A DNA stretch of 5,471 nucleotides from an uncultured Clostridia bacterium (GTDB lineage: Bacteria; Bacillota; Clostridia; Oscillospirales; CAG-272): the NCBI GenBank assembly GCA_946615525.1, contig CAMOHW010000068.1, positions 1-5,471 on the forward strand, given 5' to 3'. Under the pieces are notes generated by a model. It was not told the DNA's origin and ran no database searches. It saw only the letters and a list, made by a program, of their open reading frames with translations. The position numbers were made by a program, and so were the translations under genes. Shown in pieces: positions 1-4,820 of this stretch. Position 1 is the first letter of the stretch. Each line of letters begins with the position of its first letter.

Positions 1-376
1 GCCCTTCCCGGAAAAGTTGTTTGGCAAGCCCCTGCGTCATTTCGTCCGGCTTGTTGGAAAGAATGCCGATTTTTGCATGGGGGCGGATGGTTGCAATCGC
101 TTCATAAATCCCCGCGTAGGGTTTGTCGTTGTGCAAATAGATCTTGCGGTAGTTCTGTTCGTAAAGCGCAAAGGCGGCGTCCAGGAGCGCCTCGTCGGTT
201 TGTTTTTCCTTTGGCAGTGCGCCGCGCATCAGTTCGCGCGCCCCGTGGTTGATGAACCCTTTGACCGTTTGGTGCCCCGGATAACCGAGCTCTGCCAGCG
301 TCAGGTTGACCGCCTCGGTCAAAACCGGAATGGTATCGGCAATGGTGCCGTCAAAATCGAGCAGAATGGCTTTCAT
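1..376 (-). CDS. HAD-superfamily hydrolase, phosphoglycolate phosphatase-like (partial, C-terminus off the left edge)
   Basis: This is the N-terminal 125 codons of a gene reading leftward out of the window. The protein begins MKAILLDFDGT; residues 7-11 (DFDGT) are HAD motif I, where Asp7 would be the phospho-accepting nucleophile and Asp9 the acid/base. Residues 12-100 form a helical cap region of the Gph/PGMB type. Residues 104-110 (GILSNKP) are motif II, with Ser107 and the Asn-Lys pair typical of phosphoglycolate phosphatase-like enzymes. Motifs III and IV lie outside the window; family members are usually 210-230 aa, so somewhat more than half is visible. The ATG at 376 is chosen because motif I sits at the expected distance from it; an AAAGAAAGG sequence lies about 14 bases upstream, rather far for a ribosome binding site. 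Known family role: cytosolic Mg-dependent dephosphorylation of small phosphorylated metabolites. The actual substrate cannot be read from the sequence, so no gene symbol is given. Confidence 0.9.
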   Translation of the reverse strand, partial: MKAILLDFDGTIADTIPVLTEAVNLTLAELGYPGHQTVKGFINHGARELMRGALPKEKQTDEALLDAAFALYEQNYRKIYLHNDKPYAGIYEAIATIRPHAKIGILSNKPDEMTQGLAKQLFREG

Positions 377-422
377 TGTTTTTGAGCGCGCCTTTCTTTT
401 GCGGAATAAACTATACTTTTCT

Positions 423-451
423 ATTATAACATACTTTCTTGTTGTTTTCCA
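423..451 (-). promoter_or_regulatory. Sigma-A-type promoter for the HAD hydrolase gene
   Basis: Reading the minus strand, a perfect TATAAT lies at 428-423. A 17-base spacer separates it from TGGAAA (451-446), which matches TTGACA at four of six positions. Predicted transcription starts near 416, giving a leader of about 40 bases. It lies between the upstream terminator and the HAD gene, so that gene is probably transcribed on its own. Confidence 0.6.
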
Positions 452-494
452 CTCTTTTTTTGCGGTTTTTCAAGATTTTTCGCGTTTGACGCGG

Positions 495-536
495 AAAAAC
501 AAGGGGGATCCCCTTTTGAAAAAGAGAATCCCCCTT
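495..536 (-). terminator. Rho-independent terminator after the small Cys-rich peptide gene
   Basis: The 9-base arm AAGGGGGAT (501-509) is perfectly complementary to ATCCCCCTT (528-536), leaving an 18-base loop. On the minus strand the stem is followed by CCCCCTTGTTTTT, a usable U-tract. It begins 18 bases after the stop codon of the 31-codon gene. The loop is large, and the inner palindrome GGGGATCCCC offers a competing fold, so efficiency is uncertain. The plus-strand U-tract (TTTT then GC) is poor. Confidence 0.65.
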
Positions 537-554
537 TTGCCGCATTGGAAACGA

Positions 555-650
555 TCAGCCGTTGCAGCAGTTGCAAACAAAAATGAGCGCCAGAATGACA
601 AGCCAGACCCAGTTGTTGTCAAGCAGGTTGCACAAGCAATTTTGATTCAT
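555..650 (-). CDS. 31-aa cysteine-rich single-span membrane peptide
   Basis: The predicted product begins MNQNCLCNLLDNNW and ends VCNCCNG. Cysteines at 5 and 7 precede a hydrophobic stretch (about Trp14-Val25, enough for a short transmembrane helix). A second cluster, Cys26, Cys28 and Cys29, follows it. The start is supported by a GGAGG ribosome binding site (665-661) ten bases upstream of ATG650, and a terminator lies just past the stop. Very similar tiny peptides (polar Asn/Cys head, hydrophobic middle, Cys-rich tail) are recalled from many Clostridia, where they are generally uncharacterised or missed by annotation. The Cys clusters could bind metal or form disulfides; this is inference. 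The ribosome binding site, codon composition and terminator together make a chance ORF unlikely. No clear promoter was found upstream; function unknown. Confidence 0.75.
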   Translation of the reverse strand: MNQNCLCNLLDNNWVWLVILALIFVCNCCNG

Positions 651-783
651 AACCGGTAATCCTCCATGCAAATTGGAAAAAGGAACTGCGTTTCCCTTTC
701 CCTGCTATCAGTTTATGTCGGACCTTGCACTTTGTTCCCGAAAATCGTCGCCTGACGGGAAAAAAGTGCGCCCGTGTCGGCGT

Positions 784-808
784 AAAGCGGCAAATATTGC
801 GCTTTTTT
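784..808 (+). terminator. Terminator-like hairpin with U-tract, no obvious gene upstream
   Basis: AAAGC-G-GCAA (784-793) pairs with TTGC-GCTTT (797-805). The stem is nine pairs with one bulged G and a three-base loop, and runs into six T residues (803-808). On the plus strand it looks like a short intrinsic terminator. No plus-strand gene precedes it, so it may end stray or antisense transcription arriving at the membrane protein promoter, mark an unrecognised small RNA, or be coincidental. On the minus strand it would lie in the leader region of the 31-aa peptide. Confidence 0.3.
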
Positions 809-854
809 GTTTGCCAAACCGCCAAAAATTACCCGATTTTTTGCAAATAAGCAG

Positions 855-883
855 TTGACATTGCTTTTTCTATATGATATAAT
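855..883 (+). promoter_or_regulatory. Full-consensus extended -10 sigma-A promoter of the membrane protein gene
   Basis: TTGACA (855-860) and TATAAT (878-883) are both perfect matches, separated by the optimal 17 bases. A TG dinucleotide at 875-876 makes an extended -10 element (TGATATAAT). Transcription should start near 890, giving a leader of about 87 bases. No clear operator palindrome overlaps the boxes, so strong and possibly constitutive expression is inferred. Confidence 0.85.
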
Positions 884-900
884 ATCATTGGAATTGTATA

Positions 901-920
901 AAAGGCGAAAGATCGCTTTT
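901..920 (+). other. Hairpin near the 5' end of the membrane protein mRNA leader
   Basis: AAAGGCGA (901-908) pairs with TCGCTTTT (913-920) over eight base pairs, one of them G-U, closing a four-base AAGA loop. It sits about 11 bases after the predicted transcription start. It lacks a terminator-grade U-run and does not mask the ribosome binding site at 961-966, so a 5' mRNA-stabilising stem is a plausible but unproven reading. Confidence 0.4.
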
Positions 921-976
921 GATCCTGCTCCTTTGGGAAAGTCGATTCAAATCTTTTATAGAAAGGTCGAGAAAAA

Positions 977-3580
977 ATGAAATCGCAACGCACACATTCT
1001 CCGTTCTCCGTTTTTCGCATTGCAACCCTCCTTTTGACCGTTGTTTTGCTGTTTGCCAGTCTCTCGATTGCCATTGCAGCGAGCCCGACAACAAAAATTG
1101 TAAAATTTGAAAGCGAGACCGTTTCCTACGACAAAGGGTCGCACATGATCTATGTCTATGAACTGGTCGGAAACAACTGGGAAAAGCTGAAAGGCGTTGA
1201 ATACACAATCAACGGTATATCCCGCAGCACCGCAGGTGACCCGGTCGAGATCGGTTCCTATACCGTTGTTGCAACTCTGCCCGATGCCTATCGCTACCAT
1301 GACGCCGACGGCAAGCCGATTTCCGGCAACACCCTTGAGGCAACGCTGACCATCCGGCGCGAGGTGCTGGAAGTAAATGTAGAAGGCACAAAGGGATTTG
1401 TGATCATCATTCAGCAGGAAAACAAAGACGGTTTGAGAAACACCGTTACCGCAACTGCCAAGACGCACGACCTTGACAAAAAGGATCTGCCCAAAGGCAC
1501 CAAGTATGCGCAGCTCATTCAGGTCGCGCTCAACAACGTTCAGGCGGGCGACGTCTTCTCGATGATCATTCCGCTGAACGATACCGTTCTCGGAACCGAT
1601 TGCAAGAAGGTTGATACCAACTCGGTTTACATCTTTGGAAACGGCGGAACAAAACTTGCAAACGGCGTTCTTGGCAATGTATCGATCCATACCAACAGCC
1701 AGGGCGACGCCGACTATGTAACGATCTCGGGCATCCGGGTGGATGACGTCAGCGATGTCTTCTATAGCGAGCTGCTCATTGCCCCGCAGTATTCTGCCGC
1801 TCTTTCGGAAAAGACCCTGCTGATGTGGATCCAGATCATCCTTGCGATCTTCCTCGCTCTGTTGATCCTGTTCTTCATCATCGGTTGCGTCATTTATAAC
1901 AGAAAGAAACGCTCCGCTCCCTTTAGAAAGCCCAGAAAGGAAGAGAATCCCGCTCCCGAAGAACCGGCAGTTGAAGCAATGGCTCCGGCTCCGGCTCCAG
2001 CCGTTGTAAGCGTTCCCGCTCCTGTAACGGTAACCGTTCCCGCTCCGGAACCCGCTGTCATTGAAAAAGAAGTGCTCGTCGAGCCGGATGTCTTCGTTTA
2101 TATGGAGCGCACTCCCATAGAGGAAGAGGAACCGGCTCCCGTAGCAGAAGAACCCGCTCCCGTGGTCGAAGAGCCCGCACCCGTCGTTGAGGAACCGGCA
2201 CCCGTAGTCGAGGAGCCGGCGCCCGTAGTCGAGGAAGCACCCGCTGAACCCGACCTGCGCGGATTGGTTTATATTGATGTTGTTAAGAAACCCGAAGAAT
2301 ACGGCGAAATGCTGTTCAAGGAAAAACAGGGCGAAGGCACCGTTGTTTACCGCTACCGCAAGAGCTACCTTGCAAAACTGGCGCTTGCCGACGGTAAGAT
2401 CGGCGACTACTACTCCATCGTCAAGAATGCCCTGCTCCGCTACCGCGGCGTGAAAGCCCGCAAGAGCTGGAACTACGAGGCGTTCAACCAGGGCAGAAAC
2501 CAGATCGCCCGCATCATTCCCAACGGCAAGACCTTGTACCTCTACCTTGCCATTGATCCCAAAACGCTGATCGACACCAAATACGGCGCTATTGATGTTT
2601 CGGATAAGAAGAAGTTTGAGGATACGCCTTCCCTGATGAAGATTCGCGGCGACCGCAAACTCAAATTCGCTCTGGAACTGATCGAAAAGATCTGCGGCGA
2701 GCTGCTGGAACTCAAACTGATTCCCGACTACGCAGAGGTCGATTACAAACCCGCTTACCAGTCCGCCGAGAAGCTCTTTGAGGCAGGGCTCATCCGCAAA
2801 CTTGCCGCTCTGGCTCCGCTTGGCGCCGTGGTTACTCCCGTTCCCTCCGAAAAGCCCGCCGAGAAACCCGCTCCGGCTGAAAAACCGGCTCCCGCTCCGG
2901 AACCCGCTCCCGTAGTTGTGGTTGTTCAAACGCCTGCTCCCGCCCCCGCTCCGGTGGTGGAAGAGGAAGATGAGGACACGGCAGACAACTCGGCCGCTAT
3001 GCGCAGTCTGCTCTATATTGATATTGTAAAGAAACCCGAAGAATACGGCGAAATGCTGGCAAAAGAAAAGATGGGCAAAGGCACCGTTGTTTACCGCTAC
3101 CGCAAGAGCTACCTTGCAAAACTGGCACTTGCCGACGGCAAGATCGGCGACTATTACTCCATCGTCAAGAATGCCCTGCTCCGCTACCGCGGCGTGAAAG
3201 CCCGCAAGAGCTGGAACTACGAGGCGTTCAACCAGGGCAGAAACCAAATCGCCCGCATCATTCCCAACGGCAAGACCTTGTATCTCTACCTTGCCATTGA
3301 TCCCAAGACGCTCGAAGGCACCAAATACGGCGCTATTGATGTTTCGGATAAGAAGAAGTTTGAGGATACTCCCGCCCTGATGAAGGTCCGCGGAGATCGC
3401 AAACTCAAATTCGCTCTGGAACTGATCGAAAAGATCTGCGGCGAGCAGTTGGAACTCAAACTGATTCCCGACTACGCCGAGGAAGATTACAAGCCCGCTT
3501 ACCAGTCCGCCGAGAAACTCTTTGAGGCAGGACTCATCCGCAAGATGGCGGCGCTTGCTCCCGTTGATGCGGAACAATAA
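977..3580 (+). CDS. Type I membrane protein: MBG/Ig-like ectodomain, one TM helix, two near-identical cytosolic domains on Pro-rich linkers
   Basis: The protein is 867 aa. Residues 1-35 are a signal peptide (basic start, hydrophobic 15-34, AIA-A cleavage region). Residues 40-127 resemble an MBG/bacterial Ig-like domain, with a typical 'GSYTVVATL' strand and a closing LEATLTI. Residues 128-275 are beta-rich and unrecognised. Residues 281-307 form a transmembrane helix followed by a basic NRKKR stretch, so the C-terminal part should be cytosolic. A Pro/Ala/Glu-rich linker (322-426), with five EEPAPV[VA] heptads, leads to domain copy A (431-614). A second linker (615-675) leads to copy B (679-862). 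The domain (core VVYRYRKSYLAKLAL ... SWNYEAFNQGRNQIARI ... GKTLYLYLAIDPKT) is recalled as an uncharacterised domain common in Clostridia; I cannot assign it a biochemical activity. AAAGG at 962-966 lies ten bases before ATG977. No TTA, CTA or TCA codon occurs in the gene. A linking or signalling role between cell surface and cytoplasm is speculation. Confidence 0.92.
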   Translation: MKSQRTHSPFSVFRIATLLLTVVLLFASLSIAIAASPTTKIVKFESETVSYDKGSHMIYVYELVGNNWEKLKGVEYTINGISRSTAGDPVEIGSYTVVATLPDAYRYHDADGKPISGNTLEATLTIRREVLEVNVEGTKGFVIIIQQENKDGLRNTVTATAKTHDLDKKDLPKGTKYAQLIQVALNNVQAGDVFSMIIPLNDTVLGTDCKKVDTNSVYIFGNGGTKLANGVLGNVSIHTNSQGDADYVTISGIRVDDVSDVFYSELLIAPQYSAALSEKTLLMWIQIILAIFLALLILFFIIGCVIYNRKKRSAPFRKPRKEENPAPEEPAVEAMAPAPAPAVVSVPAPVTVTVPAPEPAVIEKEVLVEPDVFVYMERTPIEEEEPAPVAEEPAPVVEEPAPVVEEPAPVVEEPAPVVEEAPAEPDLRGLVYIDVVKKPEEYGEMLFKEKQGEGTVVYRYRKSYLAKLALADGKIGDYYSIVKNALLRYRGVKARKSWNYEAFNQGRNQIARIIPNGKTLYLYLAIDPKTLIDTKYGAIDVSDKKKFEDTPSLMKIRGDRKLKFALELIEKICGELLELKLIPDYAEVDYKPAYQSAEKLFEAGLIRKLAALAPLGAVVTPVPSEKPAEKPAPAEKPAPAPEPAPVVVVVQTPAPAPAPVVEEEDEDTADNSAAMRSLLYIDIVKKPEEYGEMLAKEKMGKGTVVYRYRKSYLAKLALADGKIGDYYSIVKNALLRYRGVKARKSWNYEAFNQGRNQIARIIPNGKTLYLYLAIDPKTLEGTKYGAIDVSDKKKFEDTPALMKVRGDRKLKFALELIEKICGEQLELKLIPDYAEEDYKPAYQSAEKLFEAGLIRKMAALAPVDAEQ
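2126..2230 (+). repeat. Five tandem 21-bp units encoding the heptapeptide EEPAPV[VA]
   Basis: Residues 384-418 of the membrane protein are five in-phase copies of E-E-P-A-P-V-V (the first ends in Ala). The DNA units differ mainly at third positions, so the array is partly degenerate. It is followed by a partial unit (EEAPA). Pro-rich repeats of this kind usually form extended, stiff spacers in the manner of TonB-like linkers. Slippage could change its length between strains. Confidence 0.9.
2267..2818 (+). repeat. Domain copy A of an intragenic 552-bp duplication
   Basis: This encodes residues 431-614 of the membrane protein. Compared by eye with copy B, 12 of 184 residues differ and about two dozen further codons differ only synonymously. 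The stretch 2411-2502 (92 bases) is identical to 3155-3246. Differences cluster toward both ends, consistent with recent duplication or with gene conversion of the middle. Confidence 0.93.
3011..3562 (+). repeat. Domain copy B of the intragenic 552-bp duplication
   Basis: This encodes residues 679-862 and lies exactly 744 bases downstream of copy A, in the same frame. Substitutions relative to A include Phe447 to Ala, Gln451 to Met, Glu453 to Lys, Ile532-Asp533 to Glu-Gly, Leu576 to Gln and Val588 to Glu. The Arg/Lys/Tyr-rich core (residues 704-770) is unchanged. Confidence 0.93.
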
Positions 3581-3592
3581 AAAAAGCAATAC

Positions 3593-3625
3593 AAAAGCCG
3601 AACCGGTTTTCCGGTTCGGCTTTTT
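3593..3625 (+). terminator. Strong intrinsic terminator, probably bidirectional
   Basis: A perfect 14-bp stem, AAAAGCCGAACCGG (3593-3606) with its complement at 3611-3624, closes a TTTT loop and continues into a T-run. It begins 12 bases after the membrane protein stop codon. On the other strand it starts 6 bases after the stop of the convergent regulator gene and ends in TTTTGTATTGCTTTTTTT, so it can plausibly terminate both transcripts. Confidence 0.92.
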
Positions 3626-3630
3626 CCTTT

Positions 3631-4236
3631 CTATTTCCGCTTTCGCAAAAGCAATCGGGATGCCACCACCAGCGCGCGGGAGTGGATGCGGTAGGCGGTG
3701 CGGCGCGAAACGCCCAAAAGCGGCGCGCACGCCTCAATCGAATGTCCTTTGAGGTAGCGCAGGGTGAGCAGCGTTTTCTCCCGCGAGGGCGGCATTTGGT
3801 TGATCAGCGACACCACCGCGCGACAGCGCGACCGCCAATAGCCAACGTTGCCCATCGGCGCCTCGTCTGGCCCCAGGATCTGATACATCCGGCGCGAGCG
3901 TTCCTCGTATTCAATGAGGGCGGCGCAAAGCAAAAAGTCGGCAAGAAACCGCCGGGTGCGCTCCTCCAGGGGCGGCAGGACATAGTCGGGCTTGACCGAG
4001 CGCAAAACGGCAACATCCTCCGCCGAGGGAAAGAGCGTTGAGAGGTCGCCCAAATCGTCATCGGTCACGGTATCCAGTTCCAGCGCGGCAAGGGGATCTC
4101 CGGCAAAATAGAACTGCAAGCCAAAAGCGGCACGCGCCTGCTCGTTGGCGGCAAGGAGCGGGTTCTCCGCGGCGTCGGTGCGCTCCGGATGGGTGCGCTT
4201 GAGCGATAAGGTCGGGCGGCGGGAGTTACTGCTCAT
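3631..4236 (-). CDS. Sigma-70 region 4-like HTH regulator (ArpU/RinA-type phage transcription regulator)
   Basis: The 201-aa product has a C-terminal region (about 132-195) of the type YWRSRCRAVVSLINQMP, then REKTLLTLRYLKGHSIEAC, then LLGVSRRTAYRIHSRAL. This matches the layout of sigma-70 region 4-like proteins of phages and mobile elements. A helix runs up to a 'MPPSREKTLLTLRY' segment, followed by a helix-turn-helix (about 166-190) in which SRRTAYRIHSRAL is the recognition helix. The N-terminal 90 residues are polar and acidic and not recognised; no sigma region 2 is evident, so it is unlikely to be a complete sigma factor. Known relatives control late or packaging genes in phages. ATG4236 overlaps the upstream zinc-ribbon gene by 11 bases. 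Its own ribosome binding site is weak (GGGGG, five bases away), suggesting translational coupling. It shares a terminator with the convergent membrane protein gene. Confidence 0.8.
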   Translation of the reverse strand: MSSNSRRPTLSLKRTHPERTDAAENPLLAANEQARAAFGLQFYFAGDPLAALELDTVTDDDLGDLSTLFPSAEDVAVLRSVKPDYVLPPLEERTRRFLADFLLCAALIEYEERSRRMYQILGPDEAPMGNVGYWRSRCRAVVSLINQMPPSREKTLLTLRYLKGHSIEACAPLLGVSRRTAYRIHSRALVVASRLLLRKRK

Positions 4237-4519
4237 AACGGCCCCCGATATGTACTTTCGGCGCGCTCACCGCCGGAAGAATGCCCATCTCTTCAATCCA
4301 TTCGTCCCATGTTGTTTCGCAAAACCGAACCAAATCGTCGCAGGTCGCGTTTTCAATGCACTCCCGGCAATACGGCTTTCCGTGAGAGAGGTAAAAGAAC
4401 CCGTCTGCGGGCAATGTTGCCCCGCAGTTGCGGCACTGCGTGCCGCCGTAGGCCTCGTCGTTCCCGCCCGCGTTGGGACAGAACGGCGGGCAGATCAACT
4501 GTCTGCATAACTGACACAT
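4226..4519 (-). CDS. 97-aa cysteine-rich zinc-ribbon protein (MCxxC...CPxxCPN type)
   Basis: The product begins MCQLCRQLICPPFCPN, with Cys2, Cys5, Cys10 and Cys14. It continues with CRNC (29-32), YCREC (51-54), Cys60 and Cys67. Pairs 29/32 and 51/54 form a convincing four-Cys zinc ribbon around a short beta segment (GFFYLSHGKPYC). The N-terminal quartet may bind a second metal. Small proteins of this pattern are recalled from Clostridia, often near phage-like regulators; their function is unknown. The frame stays open upstream to 4693, but that extension runs across the promoter and ribosome binding site and is lysine/arginine-rich without domain character. ATG4519 is preferred because AAAGGAG lies ten bases upstream and the MCxxC start matches relatives. 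It is the first gene of a two-gene operon with the region 4-like regulator and is divergent from the S24 repressor. A nucleic-acid-binding or protein-adaptor role is inference. Confidence 0.85.
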   Translation of the reverse strand: MCQLCRQLICPPFCPNAGGNDEAYGGTQCRNCGATLPADGFFYLSHGKPYCRECIENATCDDLVRFCETTWDEWIEEMGILPAVSAPKVHIGGRYEQ

Positions 4520-4529
4520 TTTCAAAAAT

Positions 4530-4536
4530 CTCCTTT
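4530..4536 (-). promoter_or_regulatory. Ribosome binding site fixing the zinc-ribbon gene start
   Basis: AAAGGAG on the minus strand lies ten bases upstream of ATG4519. It rules in the 97-aa form over the 155-aa extended frame beginning at 4693. Confidence 0.85.
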
Positions 4537-4619
4537 CTTTTTTACATCCTTGTTTGTCGGAGCGCCAAGGGAGAAACTGGTTGCCAGAAAACTTTTTTCG
4601 CCTTTTTTCTCGCTTCCTC

Positions 4620-4648
4620 TTGACATTTCGACAAATTGCTTGTATACT
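4620..4648 (+). promoter_or_regulatory. Rightward promoter for the XRE-S24 repressor
   Basis: TTGACA (4620-4625) is followed, after a 17-base spacer, by TATACT (4643-4648), a five-of-six match to TATAAT. Transcription should start near 4655, giving a leader of about 165 bases before ATG4821. The -10 box lies inside the 21-bp palindrome, so the repressor could regulate itself here. Confidence 0.7.
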
Positions 4649-4658
4649 GTTATCAAGC
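4638..4658. promoter_or_regulatory. Candidate operator: 21-bp palindrome over both transcription starts
   Basis: The sequence reads GCTTG-N3-ACTGT-N3-CAAGC, a dyad centred on 4648 in which every base of the outer five and the inner AC/GT is symmetric. It covers the -10 box of the rightward promoter and the predicted start points of both promoters, as expected for a CI/LexA-type dimer site. It is not the Bacillus-type CGAAC-N4-GTTCG LexA box. A partly similar half-site (TTTTCAAGTAT, 4687-4697) overlaps the -35 box of the leftward promoter. Confidence 0.6.
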
Positions 4659-4664
4659 ATAGCT

Positions 4665-4693
4665 ATTATACCGCATTTCCGAATTATTTTCAA
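4665..4693 (-). promoter_or_regulatory. Leftward promoter for the zinc-ribbon/regulator operon
   Basis: On the minus strand TTGAAA (4693-4688) and a perfect TATAAT (4670-4665) are separated by 17 bases. Transcription should start near 4658, inside the palindrome, leaving a leader of about 139 bases before ATG4519. The promoter faces the rightward one, so each transcript crosses the other's promoter. Confidence 0.7.
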
Positions 4694-4820
4694 GTATTAT
4701 TTCGCATTTCATAAATATTTGGAGCAATGCACGAAATCAGCTTGCCGAAATTGTGAAAACTATGCAAACCGTCGGACAAGATCCGCCCGGGTTCGACATT
4801 GACAAAGGAGGGTTACCGCT

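Larger units (their letters stand above)
651..976. other. Divergent intergenic region (326 bases) without a convincing gene
   Basis: The region separates the minus-strand 31-aa peptide gene from the plus-strand membrane protein gene. Its right half holds a strong plus-strand promoter and the transcribed leader of the membrane protein gene. Its left half holds the peptide's ribosome binding site, a weak A/U-rich hairpin at 678-699 (8 base pairs including one G-U, six-base loop) and a terminator-like hairpin at 784-808. Open frames here of 61 codons (plus) and 68 codons (minus) show no recognisable domain, no good ribosome binding site and atypical composition, so they are not annotated. Confidence 0.6.

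Noticed and set aside
17..385. 122-codon plus-strand frame over the HAD gene
   Set aside because: It is antisense to a frame with intact HAD motifs I and II and has no ribosome binding site or domain of its own.
619..858. 61- and 68-codon frames on opposite strands in the intergenic region
   Set aside because: No ribosome binding site, no family resemblance and unlikely composition; the minus-strand one overlaps the better supported 31-codon gene.
2126..2230. Short regular repeats considered as a CRISPR-like array
   Set aside because: The 21-base units are contiguous with no spacers and encode an in-frame heptapeptide within a longer coding region.
956..3730. A 924-codon open frame on the minus strand across the membrane protein gene
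   Set aside because: Its codons are exactly back-to-back with those of the plus-strand gene, so it is open only because that gene avoids TTA, CTA and TCA. It crosses the strong terminator and part of the region 4-like gene. The plus frame has the promoter, ribosome binding site, signal peptide and recognisable domain structure.
4520..4693. N-terminal extension of the zinc-ribbon protein to 155 aa
   Set aside because: The added 58 residues cover the -10 region, leader and ribosome binding site, are Lys/Arg-rich without domain features, and displace the MCxxC start typical of this protein type.
4727..4756. Possible 9-aa leader peptide (MHEISLPKL) in the repressor leader
   Set aside because: The GGAG before it is only two bases from the ATG, and no attenuation structure is evident after it, so a chance short frame is more likely.
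4600..4820. Canonical Firmicute LexA box (CGAAC-N4-GTTCG) near the repressor promoter
   Set aside because: None was found by eye; GTTCG at 4790-4794 lacks the matching left half at the right spacing.
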